From: Actinomycetes bacterium
GTDB taxonomy: Bacteria; Actinomycetota; Thermoleophilia; Gaiellales; Gaiellaceae
Reading direction: 5' to 3'
Assembly: GCA_030598925.1 (NCBI GenBank)
Contig: JAUVPB010000003.1
Location: forward strand, 1-33,495
Length of the DNA stretch: 33,495 nt
Position numbers and translations under genes: made by a program. This document shows positions 8,195 through 16,252 of this stretch, one piece after another; within the stretch, counting starts at the first letter, position 1, and the number at the start of each line of letters is the position of its first letter. Under the pieces are notes generated by a model that made no database searches, was not told where the DNA came from, and saw nothing but the letters and a program-made list of their open reading frames with translations.

Positions 8195-9334
8195 CTAACG
8201 CCAGGCGAGCGCAGCGGTGCGGAGCGGGATCTGGTACGTCGGCTCCGCCTCGCGCAGCGGCCCGTAGACGTCGATCCCCGCCTCACCGGCCACGGCGAAC
8301 CAACGTCCGTCCGGAGACCAATCGAAGTCGTGCTGCTCGAGCGGACCGAGCACATTGCTCGTACGCTTGTCGAGGAGGAAGAGCGGGCCGGCTCCGTCCT
8401 CGAGAACGATCGCGATCTCTGAGCCGTCCGGGCTCAGCGCGAGCTGATCCCGGAGCGCCACCGGCGTGAGTTCTCCGGGAATCCCACGCTCAGCGAGAAA
8501 CAGCGGGATCTCGGTCACCTCAGTCGCCGTTCCAGCGCGCCACAGCTGAAAACTCCCGATCGGATCGACGCCAGGCTCCGCCACGACAAGGCTCACTGCG
8601 ATAACCCCGTCTGCACCAGTTGTGTGACCGAGCGTGAAGACCTGTCCGCTTGGATCAGAGCTTGCAGCGCCGAGGAGTTGATCGAGCGTCACGACCTCGT
8701 CGCCGTCCTGTTGAATCCCGGTGGTTTCGAGCTGTTGCGTGAGGTCGACGAGCGTCCGCGTAACGAGGGCGCCCTCCGATCCGAACGCCGGCCAGCAGTC
8801 AGCCCACGTTCTGCGAGCTCCGTCTTCGGCCTCGACGACCACTGTCTCGGACGAGTTCGCTGCGTCGCAGAACGCGAGCTTCGTCCCGTCCCGAGACCAC
8901 ACGAGATCGCGCGCCATTCGCCCGAGCTGCCCGACCACCTCGGGCCTTCCATCCAGCGCGACGAGATCGAACATGGGCGCGGGCTCGTCGGTCGCCTGCC
9001 CGCGCGCGACCACGGCCGCGGTCTCACCGTCGGGCGCGACGATCAGGTCGCACCCCGAGCGCGGCCCGGCCTTTGAGAATCGCATCCGGCCCAGGTCGAC
9101 GAGCTGCACAACGCAGTCCTCACCTCGCGTCACGATCAGGGTCCCGGGGAGCGCTCCGGGCCCCGGCGAGTGGGGACCGATCAGGTCCCGACTGCCGGAA
9201 TCGTCTCGGGGTACGTCGTCGCCCGCGGCCGTCGTCTCCTGTCCGAATCCACCGATCGCCGCAACGACGGTGAGGGCGGCAAGCGCCAGCACGACAGCGA
9301 TGGTGATGGCGCGATTCATGGCGATGGAAGACAC
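8195..9334 (-). CDS. Membrane-anchored WD40/PD40-like beta-propeller protein
   Basis: N-terminal hydrophobic segment AITIAVVLALAALTVVAAIGG; repeats of LVWSRDGTKLAFCD, LALSPDGSEIAIVLE, FDWSPDGRWFAVAGE type. Confidence 0.7.
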   Translation of the reverse strand: MSSIAMNRAITIAVVLALAALTVVAAIGGFGQETTAAGDDVPRDDSGSRDLIGPHSPGPGALPGTLIVTRGEDCVVQLVDLGRMRFSKAGPRSGCDLIVAPDGETAAVVARGQATDEPAPMFDLVALDGRPEVVGQLGRMARDLVWSRDGTKLAFCDAANSSETVVVEAEDGARRTWADCWPAFGSEGALVTRTLVDLTQQLETTGIQQDGDEVVTLDQLLGAASSDPSGQVFTLGHTTGADGVIAVSLVVAEPGVDPIGSFQLWRAGTATEVTEIPLFLAERGIPGELTPVALRDQLALSPDGSEIAIVLEDGAGPLFLLDKRTSNVLGPLEQHDFDWSPDGRWFAVAGEAGIDVYGPLREAEPTYQIPLRTAALAWR

Positions 9335-9357
9335 ATCCTCCTGTCATTTTGGCGCGA

Positions 9358-10530
9358 TCACGCAGCCGGTGCCGCGTTTGGCGCCCGATCGGCTGGTAGA
9401 CCTCGCGCAACAATCGCCCCAATCGCGGCGAGACCGGCACAGAGCGACCAGAAGCCGACCCAGCCAAGAGCCGCGGCGACGGCGCCGGCGGCAGGCGCTG
9501 AGATGGCCGCGGTCGTGAAGATCACGGTCGCTGCGACAGCGACCGATTGCGCGGTGTGCCCCGGCGGGCCTCGCTCTCCGGCCGACACATAGACGAGCGC
9601 GTTCCAGCCCATGGCTCCGAGCGCGAAGGCGATAACAGCGATGAACACCGCCGCCAGTCCCGCGTAGAGCAGAGCGGCCAGAAGCGCAGCGCCGAGCGCG
9701 GATGCCCATCCCGCCTCGACCAGGGTGCGGCTACGCCTAGTGCCGCCGTCTCGATCGGCGAGCCAGCCCCAGAGCACGCGAGAGATGGCCGCGGCAACCT
9801 GCATAGCGAGGAATACGAGGCTCGACCAGAACGTGCTCAGACCAGCGTCGCGCACGGCCGGAACGAGATAGGTCAGCGCCGACTGCAGAACGACGATGTA
9901 GAAGACCGCGACGAGCAGGAGTCGCGCCATGCCGGGCGCTTGCACGATCCGACCCAGGCCAGCGCGAACGCGTTGCCGTATACGCGAGGGCTCGGCGAGC
10001 TCTGCGCCGTACGCCGCGAATAGCAGTCCGAAGACGGCTGTAGCCGCGGCGCAGACGAGGAGCGCGAGTCGGACTCCGCCCGCTCGTTCCAGCGCGGGCA
10101 TGAGGAACGCTCCAATAACTCCGGCGAGGGGGACGCCCATCTGCCGCACGCCGAGAGCCCATGCGCGTCGATACACCGGGAACGCGCTGAACACCGCACC
10201 CATGCTCGCGATTGGGATCACCGACGCGCCCAGCCCCGACACGAAGAGCGCGAGTACGAGCAGCTCCACCGAGGGTGCGAATGCGGCGACGAGCAGACCT
10301 CCCGTCACGACCACGGTGCCGCAGACGGTCGGGAGGCGCCCGCCCCAACGACCTACGACAACGCCCATGGTCAGGAGCGACACGCCCTGACCGAGAACGT
10401 TCGCCGTCAGAACGAGGCCAAGGCCGGCGAGCGAAAGGTTGTAATGAGCCGCGATCTCGGGACCGATGGCCGGCAGCGCGAAGGCCACGAGCGCGGTTGC
10501 TGTTTGCGCCGCGCTCGCGACCGCGAGCAC
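9358..10530 (-). CDS. MFS transporter
   Basis: 390 aa polytopic protein; VVVGRWGGRLPTVCGTVVVTGGLLVAAF, RRAWALGVRQMGVPLAGVIGAF. Confidence 0.9.
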   Translation of the reverse strand: MLAVASAAQTATALVAFALPAIGPEIAAHYNLSLAGLGLVLTANVLGQGVSLLTMGVVVGRWGGRLPTVCGTVVVTGGLLVAAFAPSVELLVLALFVSGLGASVIPIASMGAVFSAFPVYRRAWALGVRQMGVPLAGVIGAFLMPALERAGGVRLALLVCAAATAVFGLLFAAYGAELAEPSRIRQRVRAGLGRIVQAPGMARLLLVAVFYIVVLQSALTYLVPAVRDAGLSTFWSSLVFLAMQVAAAISRVLWGWLADRDGGTRRSRTLVEAGWASALGAALLAALLYAGLAAVFIAVIAFALGAMGWNALVYVSAGERGPPGHTAQSVAVAATVIFTTAAISAPAAGAVAAALGWVGFWSLCAGLAAIGAIVARGLPADRAPNAAPAA

Positions 10531-10586
10531 GAGCCGTGGCGACTGCAGACCCGAGCTCCCGCTAGCGACGCATCAGCCGGCGCGGC

Positions 10587-11492
10587 TCACGCGTCGCCGT
10601 TGGCGACGTCGTCGGAGTCCTGCTCGACGGCCCGGTACACGGCCGAGTAGTCGAGCGCGCCAAGCCCCTGCCCGAGCGCACGCCCGTAGAGGGCTCCCGC
10701 GGTCTCACCCATCGTGCTTTTCAGGCCGTGCGAGGCAAGCAGCTCTTGCGCAAGTGTGATGTCCTTCACGAGTAGATCTAGGCGAAACATGGGCTCGAAC
10801 TCGTTTGATGCTGGATGCTCTGGCCGAACGCCCGCGAGCGGGAACCTGCGGCGCATGACGCTGGAGTCGCTCGTTGAATGTGTGAAGACCTCGTACCCCT
10901 GCTCGGCGTCGACACCCTCGTGCTCGAGCACCGCGCAGACCTCGGCCATGCCGGCCATGGTGCACGCAACCATCAGGTTGTTGCAGAGCTTTACGGTCTG
11001 ACCCGCGCCGTGTCCGCCGACGTACTCGACCCGTGCCCCCATTGCGCCAAGTAGCTCGAGCCAGCGATCGAAAATCTTCCGCTCGCCGCCAACCATGATC
11101 GCCAGAGTGCCGGCCTCAGCACCCGTCGGGCCGCCGCTCACGGGTGCGTCGAGAAACGATACGCCCTTCTCAGCCAAGGCCTCGGCGAGGGCGCGCGCGA
11201 GCGCCGGCGGACTCGTCGACATGTCGATCACGGTCGAGCCGGGCAGCGCTCCCGCCGCAACTCCGTCCTCGCCGAGAATGGCATCTTCGACCGCCGCCAC
11301 CGACGGAAGTGACGTGATGCTGACGTCGCAACGTCCGGCGGCCTCGGCTGCGGTCGCGACCGTGTCGACACCGAGTTTCGCAGCTCGGGTCGTGTCGATG
11401 TCGCAGGCCACGACGTCGGGGCCTGCTGCGATCACCTGGCGAGCCATCGGGAGACCCATCGTTCCGATCCCGATGAACGCTACGGGAGCCAC
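10587..11492 (-). CDS. NAD(P)-dependent 3-hydroxyisobutyrate dehydrogenase-family oxidoreductase (copy A)
   Basis: FIGIGTMGLPMARQVIAAG, DAPVSGGPTGAEAGTLAIMVGG, catalytic-Lys motif GAGQTVKLCNN. Confidence 0.9.
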   Translation of the reverse strand: MAPVAFIGIGTMGLPMARQVIAAGPDVVACDIDTTRAAKLGVDTVATAAEAAGRCDVSITSLPSVAAVEDAILGEDGVAAGALPGSTVIDMSTSPPALARALAEALAEKGVSFLDAPVSGGPTGAEAGTLAIMVGGERKIFDRWLELLGAMGARVEYVGGHGAGQTVKLCNNLMVACTMAGMAEVCAVLEHEGVDAEQGYEVFTHSTSDSSVMRRRFPLAGVRPEHPASNEFEPMFRLDLLVKDITLAQELLASHGLKSTMGETAGALYGRALGQGLGALDYSAVYRAVEQDSDDVANGDA

Positions 11493-11549
11493 GACGGTGG
11501 ATGCTACTGCGCCGACTCCTAGCGACGCTCTCCCCGTCGATGACGTACG

Positions 11550-12035
11550 ATGCGCGCCGTGAGTACGCTCGTCTACACGTCGACAGTTCGCATCGAGCGC
11601 ATTCGCGGGCCGCTACGACGGGCCGACATCCCGGCCGAATCTGAGTCGGTGATGTTCGGCGTCCACGCCGGGATCGCCGAGCACTACGGCGTCGCGCCAG
11701 GAAGCGAGTCCGAACGGGCCGCAACGCTTGACTACATCGTTGCCGCAGCAGGCGGCTGACTGACCGGGACGTTTGGAGGCGCGCTGGATGCGCGTCAAGT
11801 GCCGGCCAGCGAGGGACGATTGATCGGCGACATCACCGGCGAGGTCGAAGCCGAAGACGACGGCGTGATCGTGATCAAGCGCATCCATGCGACTTACCAC
11901 CTGAAGGTCGATCCCGACGTGGACCGTGCCAAAGTTCAACGCGCGTTCGACGGCCATATGCCGAAGTGCCCCGTGTACCGCTCAATCTCGGGCTCGATCG
12001 ACATCACGAGCGAACTCGTTCTCGAGGACGCGTAG
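11550..12035 (+). CDS. OsmC-family selenoprotein candidate (UGA 11757-11759 read as Sec), 161 aa
   Basis: ORFs 11550-11759 and 11799-12035 are in the same frame, with only TGA 11757-11759 intervening. Read-through: MRAVSTLVYTSTVRIERI...VHAGIAEHYGVAPGSESERAATLDYIVAAAGG-U-LTGTFGGALDARQVPASEGRLIGDITGEVEAEDDGVIVIKRIHATYHLKVDPDVDRAKVQRAFDGHMPKCPVYRSISGSIDITSELVLEDA*. U lies at the OsmC peroxidatic Cys and KCPVYRS carries the second conserved Cys. Confidence 0.85.
11778..11796 (+). promoter_or_regulatory. Putative bacterial SECIS hairpin downstream of UGA 11757-11759
   Basis: 7-bp stem GGCGCGC (11778-11784) / GCGCGTC (11790-11796, one G-U pair) with loop TGGAT (11785-11789). The loop starts 26 nt after the UGA and has G at position 2. 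Confidence 0.6.
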
Positions 12036-12040
12036 ACGGG

Positions 12041-12058
12041 CGCCCGCGCGCGCGGGCG
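12041..12058. terminator. Candidate hairpin between convergent genes (OsmC-like and MaoC-like)
   Basis: 18-nt perfect palindrome CGCCCGCGCGCGCGGGCG starting 6 nt after the OsmC stop codon; no U-tract. Confidence 0.4.
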
Positions 12059-12079
12059 GGGACGGGCTGAGAGCGGCGT

Positions 12080-12526
12080 TCAGCCGGGGCTAGAGGCGCG
12101 AGGTGTCAGCCTCGGCCGCATCGGCTTGCCCGTGAACCCGGCGACGAGCACCCGTTCCTCGCTCGCGTTCGAGAACTCCGCGCGGGCCTTGACGACCCCG
12201 CGGTCATCGACCTCGTCGATCGTCACCGTGCAGGTGATGGTGTCACCGATGAAGACCGGCGCCAGGAACTCGAAGTGCATCTCGGACGCCAGCGTCGCGA
12301 GCATGCCCCCGATGTGCGTCATCATGCTCCCGGTCAAGAGACCCGGGAGAACGCGCGCGCCGAACCGTCCCTCGGAGGCAAACGTGTCGTCTATGTGGAA
12401 CGGGTTGTAGTCGCCCGTAAGCCCGCAAAACAAGGAGACGTCGCCCTCGGTGAACGTGCGGCTGAAGCCAAATGTGTCTCCCACGCGCAGCTGAGCCGGC
12501 GGGCTGCTTGATCCCTGCCCTTGCAT
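12080..12526 (-). CDS. MaoC-like hotdog-fold (R)-hydratase/dehydratase
   Basis: LRVGDTFGFSRTFTEGDVSLFCGLTGDYNPFHIDDTFA...RVLPGLLTGSMMTHIGG. Start chosen at MQGQGSSSPP; the upstream extension of the ORF overlaps the next gene. Confidence 0.85.
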   Translation of the reverse strand: MQGQGSSSPPAQLRVGDTFGFSRTFTEGDVSLFCGLTGDYNPFHIDDTFASEGRFGARVLPGLLTGSMMTHIGGMLATLASEMHFEFLAPVFIGDTITCTVTIDEVDDRGVVKARAEFSNASEERVLVAGFTGKPMRPRLTPRASSPG

Positions 12527-12528
12527 CC

Positions 12529-13275
12529 TCAGGCCAAGTGAAGAAGTCGCACCGCGTTGCCTCCCAGCACCGCGGTCTTCGCGTCGTCGTCGACGTGCAT
12601 CGAGCGCGGTCGCTGCACCTCGAGTCTCGGGTCTGTCGTCGGGAACCCGCTCGCGAAGAGAAGCCTCTCCGCGCCGAAGCGAGCGACCACGTTCTCGAGG
12701 AAGTCTTCGCGGTAGACCCCGGCCGTCTGCACGTAGAGGTTCGGACATCGCTCCAACGCGAGCTCGATGTCGATCTGTCCCAATCCCGAGACGTTGATCT
12801 GGCCGCCGTTGCTGGCGATGAACGTCACGTCGGGAAAGCGTGCGGCGAGCTCGCCGATCTGGAGTCCCTCGGAGAGCCACGGGTACCCGGCGGCAATGAG
12901 TACGGGAACGGCCGCTTCGCGGGCAGCCTCGACGACGGCGTCGACCTGCCGTGCGCTCACGCGAAAGGTCTCTTCCCACGGGTGCAGGAAGAGGCCTGAC
13001 AGGCCCAGCTCGTCGAGCCCTTGCCGCGCCTGAGCAACCGCCTCATCGCCGAGGTTCGGATCGACCCGCGCGAACCCGATGAGCCGACCCTGGCTGGCGC
13101 GGACCGCCTCCGCGAGCACCTCGTTCGCGGGCGCGAGGTGGTTGCCGGGCGGGCGCGCCGGGCAGACGACGGCGCGGTCGATCCCCGCCTCCTCCATAAC
13201 GTCGACCAGCCCGTCGGGCGTAGTCGACGCGTCGAAGAGCGACTCTCCGACCAGCGTGAAGGTGTCGACGATCAA
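12529..13275 (-). CDS. Amidohydrolase-2-family protein lacking recognisable metal ligands (possible pseudoenzyme)
   Basis: Colinear with the neighbour at 13290-14024 (MIVD..., EAGID, PNL, LEVQRPR) but has FTL in place of HLH, SNGG in place of GHMGG and SGFP in place of SDGP. Confidence 0.7.
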   Translation of the reverse strand: MIVDTFTLVGESLFDASTTPDGLVDVMEEAGIDRAVVCPARPPGNHLAPANEVLAEAVRASQGRLIGFARVDPNLGDEAVAQARQGLDELGLSGLFLHPWEETFRVSARQVDAVVEAAREAAVPVLIAAGYPWLSEGLQIGELAARFPDVTFIASNGGQINVSGLGQIDIELALERCPNLYVQTAGVYREDFLENVVARFGAERLLFASGFPTTDPRLEVQRPRSMHVDDDAKTAVLGGNAVRLLHLA

Positions 13276-13289
13276 CGGGCTCTCAACTT

Positions 13290-14024
13290 TCAGGTCACGC
13301 TCCCGACGAGACGCAACGCGTTGTCTGCGAGTACAAGCCGCTCGGTGCTCGTGTCGAGGCCCGCAAGGCGAACCTTCTCGACCTCGAGCCGGGGCGAGCA
13401 GACCGGGCCATCGCTGCCATAGATCACGCGATCCGCGCCAACGCGCTTTACGGCCTGCTTGATCTTCGCCGGGTAAGGCATCGCCGACGTCTCGAGGATG
13501 ACGTTAGGGACGCGCTCGGCCACCTCGATGGCCTCGTCGACGTGGAAGTAGCCGCCCATGTGACCGAGAATCACCTGCGCCTCGGGAACCTCCTGGGCGG
13601 CGGCTGCGACGGCCAGCGGTGTCGTCATGGGCTCGTCGCCGCAGTGAAAGAGCGTCGGCGCGCCATGCGCGGCTGCAATTCTCATCAGGCGCAGCGTGTC
13701 CTCCCCACTGGGATGAGCGATCGTCGAGACCGGATGAAGCTTCAAGCCTTTGAATCCAAGCTCGAACGCGCGCTCGAGGAGCGCGGCCGACTCGGCGTAC
13801 CAGGGGTGGACGCGCGCGAACGCCCAGAGACGATCGGGATACTCAGCGCAGGCATCCGCGATCAGCCCGATCGCATCGGGGTTGACCGCAGGGGCATCGA
13901 CGATCGTCATGATGATTCCCTTGTCGATCCCAGCCTCGTCCATGCGATCGATGCACAGGGCTGCCTCCATCTTCCAGCCCAGCGCCGGGACGTCATCCAC
14001 GTGGAGGTGGGCGTCGACGATCAC
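13290..14024 (-). CDS. Amidohydrolase-2-family metal-dependent hydrolase
   Basis: MIVDAHLHVDD (HxH), LKLHPVSTI, LFHCGDEP, VILGHMGGYFHVDEAIEVA, IYGSDGPVCSPRLEVEKVR. Confidence 0.85.
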   Translation of the reverse strand: MIVDAHLHVDDVPALGWKMEAALCIDRMDEAGIDKGIIMTIVDAPAVNPDAIGLIADACAEYPDRLWAFARVHPWYAESAALLERAFELGFKGLKLHPVSTIAHPSGEDTLRLMRIAAAHGAPTLFHCGDEPMTTPLAVAAAAQEVPEAQVILGHMGGYFHVDEAIEVAERVPNVILETSAMPYPAKIKQAVKRVGADRVIYGSDGPVCSPRLEVEKVRLAGLDTSTERLVLADNALRLVGSVT

Positions 14025-14249
14025 GCGGGCATCTTGACAGAGGTGCGCGGCGGCCGAGCTAGGCGTTCACGCGACGGACGGGCAACCGCCCGAGCGACTG
14101 CTCGTCGATCGGTCGGTGCATGAGCGTCGCGACTACGGTCGGGCGCGCTCTCCGGAGCCCCGGACACCCAGATTCGAGCTCCGCCGCGGCGGCGAGTCTA
14201 TCCGCACCTTCTCCGGCCTCGAACATCCCTTCCAGTTAGGCTGAACGCC

Positions 14250-15051
14250 ATGCGCAACCGCCTGATCGTCACGCCGGGAAAACGCGCCCACCTGGCGAAA
14301 CGAGACGCACGCGACGACCTCGATCTTGACAACAAGACCGAAGGCAAGGAGCTGCTGGACGAGCTCGTCGCTGAGATGTCCCTGCTGCAGAACCGCCTCT
14401 GGGCGGAGGGCGATCGAAGCCTGCTCCTGGTCCTCCAGGGCCTCGACGCTGCGGGCAAGGACGGCACCATTCGCAGCGTGTTCACGGGCACCAACCCGCA
14501 AGGTTGTCGGGTCGTGTCCTTCAAGGCCCCGTCAAGCAGAGAGCGAGCCCACGACTACCTGTGGCGCATTCACAAGGCGTGCCCGGCTCGCGGGCAGATC
14601 GGCATCCTCAACCGCTCGCACTACGAGGATGTCGTGACCGCCCGGGTCCGCGGTCTCGTTCCCGACAAGGCGTGGCGACGACGGCAGACGCACATCAACG
14701 AGTTCGAGCGCCTGCTGAGCGACGAGGGGACGACGATCCAAGGTCTACCTGCATCTCTCGAGGGAGGAGCAGCGAGAGCGACTCCAGGAACGCGTCGACA
14801 ACCCGGAGAAGCGATGGAAGTTCCGTGCAGCCGACCTGCACGACCGGGCGCTGTGGGACGACTACATGGCCGCATTCGAGGAGACGCTGACAGACACGTC
14901 AACCGATTGGGCCCCCTGGCACGTCGTACCAGCGGATCGCAAGTGGGTCCGGAATGTCGCGGTCGCATCGCTGCTCGTCGAGACCCTCCGCGAGCTCAAT
15001 CCGCAGATCCCCGAGCCCGAGGAGAACATCCAGGGCACGGCCGTTCGGTGA
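14250..15051 (+). pseudogene. ppk2: Polyphosphate kinase 2 (PPK2) family gene with a frameshift near 14739
   Basis: Frame 14250: VLQGLDAAGKDGTIRSVFTGTNPQGCRVVSFKAPS...NRSHYEDVV...INEFERLLSDEGTTI. From 14740 the family sequence continues in the +1 frame: KVYLHLSREEQRERLQERVDNPEKRWKFRAADLHDRALWDDYMAAFEETLTDTSTDWAPWHVVPADRKWVRNVAVASLLVETLRELNPQ... to TGA 15049-15051. Confidence 0.85.
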
Positions 15052-15052
15052 G

Positions 15053-15070
15053 CCTCGCCGACGCGCGAGG
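15053..15070. terminator. Candidate hairpin between convergent PPK2 and GST genes
   Basis: CCTCGC-CGACGC-GCGAGG, 6-bp stem; no U-tract. Confidence 0.3.
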
Positions 15071-15096
15071 TGCGCGACCGGCGCGACGGACAGCGG

Positions 15097-15750
15097 CTAG
15101 GCGACAGGGCCGGCGGCGACGAAGGCCGGGTTCGCAGCGAGAGTGCCCTGAAGGGCCGCTGTGCGGGGCAGCTCAGACAGATCGAGAGGCAACCGTAGCC
15201 AGCGCCACAGTACGGGCGCGACGCAGCAATCGGCAATGCTGAACGACCCGGTCACCGTGCCGTTGTCGGCGATGATTCGTTCCCACCGACCGAGCGTGCG
15301 CTGCGCGCGGCCCACCGCCTCCCGCAGAGCGTCCTGGTCGTCGCAGTCTTCCCACCTGCCGCCACCCTGTTCCCAGTCGCCGGTGTCCATCAGGGCGAGA
15401 TCCTCGGCCGGAAGCAGCACGGGACGGACGAGCGTCGCCCAGGTGTCGAGCGCCGCGTCGACGACCGCTCGCTCGCGTGGAGGCCGGGGGTACAGATCGT
15501 CACGTTCCTCCCGGTCGGCGAGGTACCGAAGGATCGCGTTCGACTCCGCAAGCACGAGCTCAGCGTCGACGAGGGTCGGTATCCGACCGAACGGATTCAG
15601 CTCCGTGTACTCCGGCGGGCGCGGCAGGGCGAAGGGAACGTGCGTCCGGTCATAGTCGAGCTCCAGCAAAGCAAGCAGGAAGCGCACCTTCAGCGCATTC
15701 GACGAGACCGGGTGATCGTAAAGATGGAGCTGATGGCCGGAGATGTGCAC
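15097..15750 (-). CDS. Glutathione S-transferase-family protein
   Basis: LYDHPVSSNALKVRFLLALLELDYDRTHV...NPFGRIPTLVDAELVLAESNAILRYLAD; C-terminal FSIADCCVAPVLWRW. GTG start inferred at 15750. Confidence 0.85.
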   Translation of the reverse strand: MHISGHQLHLYDHPVSSNALKVRFLLALLELDYDRTHVPFALPRPPEYTELNPFGRIPTLVDAELVLAESNAILRYLADREERDDLYPRPPRERAVVDAALDTWATLVRPVLLPAEDLALMDTGDWEQGGGRWEDCDDQDALREAVGRAQRTLGRWERIIADNGTVTGSFSIADCCVAPVLWRWLRLPLDLSELPRTAALQGTLAANPAFVAAGPVA

Positions 15751-15783
15751 GACTCTAGGGAAGAACGTGGCACAATGCTCGCC

Positions 15784-16215
15784 ATGCCATTCCAGGAGAT
15801 CATCGAAAGTCTGCTCGCCGACCTCGAGGGCAGCCGCGTGACGCTGCGTCAGGAAACCGAGGGAGCCCTGTTCCCGGTGACGCACGAGGCGCTCGCCGGC
15901 GACGCGGGATCGATCATCGGCGTGGAGACGCCCAACATGGCCGGACAGCCGGTGGTGCTGCGCGTCCTCGCTGGACAGCAGGTGATTCAGCCCGACTGCG
16001 AGGCGGAGTTCGTCGACGACGCGCCGTTCCAGCAGATGCTCGGCATCTACGGTGGCATGCGCGCGCAGATCGTCACTCCGGTCGTAATCGACGGCGCGAC
16101 CAAAGCCATCATCTCGCTGCACGTGCTCGGTGAGACGCGTGAGTGGACCGACGCGGGCGCCGCTCGTTGCCGCGCTGCGACGGACGCCGTTCGAGCCGCG
16201 CTGACCAGCGGCTGA
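15784..16215 (+). CDS. Small protein, possible GAF-like domain
   Basis: MPFQEIIESLLADLEGSRVTLRQET...IYGGMRAQIVTPVVIDGATKAIISLHVLGETREWTDAGAARC. ATG at 15775 is an alternative start. Confidence 0.65.
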   Translation: MPFQEIIESLLADLEGSRVTLRQETEGALFPVTHEALAGDAGSIIGVETPNMAGQPVVLRVLAGQQVIQPDCEAEFVDDAPFQQMLGIYGGMRAQIVTPVVIDGATKAIISLHVLGETREWTDAGAARCRAATDAVRAALTSG

Positions 16216-16252
16216 GAGTGCTCAGTCCCGTCCGCCCGCCGGCTACGAGGTC

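Noticed and set aside
11799-12035. Independent small gene starting at 11799
   Set aside because: It lacks the first half of the OsmC fold; the upstream in-frame ORF supplies it, so one recoded gene is more parsimonious.
12080-12979. 299-aa ORF as a single gene
   Set aside because: Only the last ~149 aa match a MaoC-like domain; the N-terminal part is low-complexity Arg-rich translation antisense-frame to the amidohydrolase gene.
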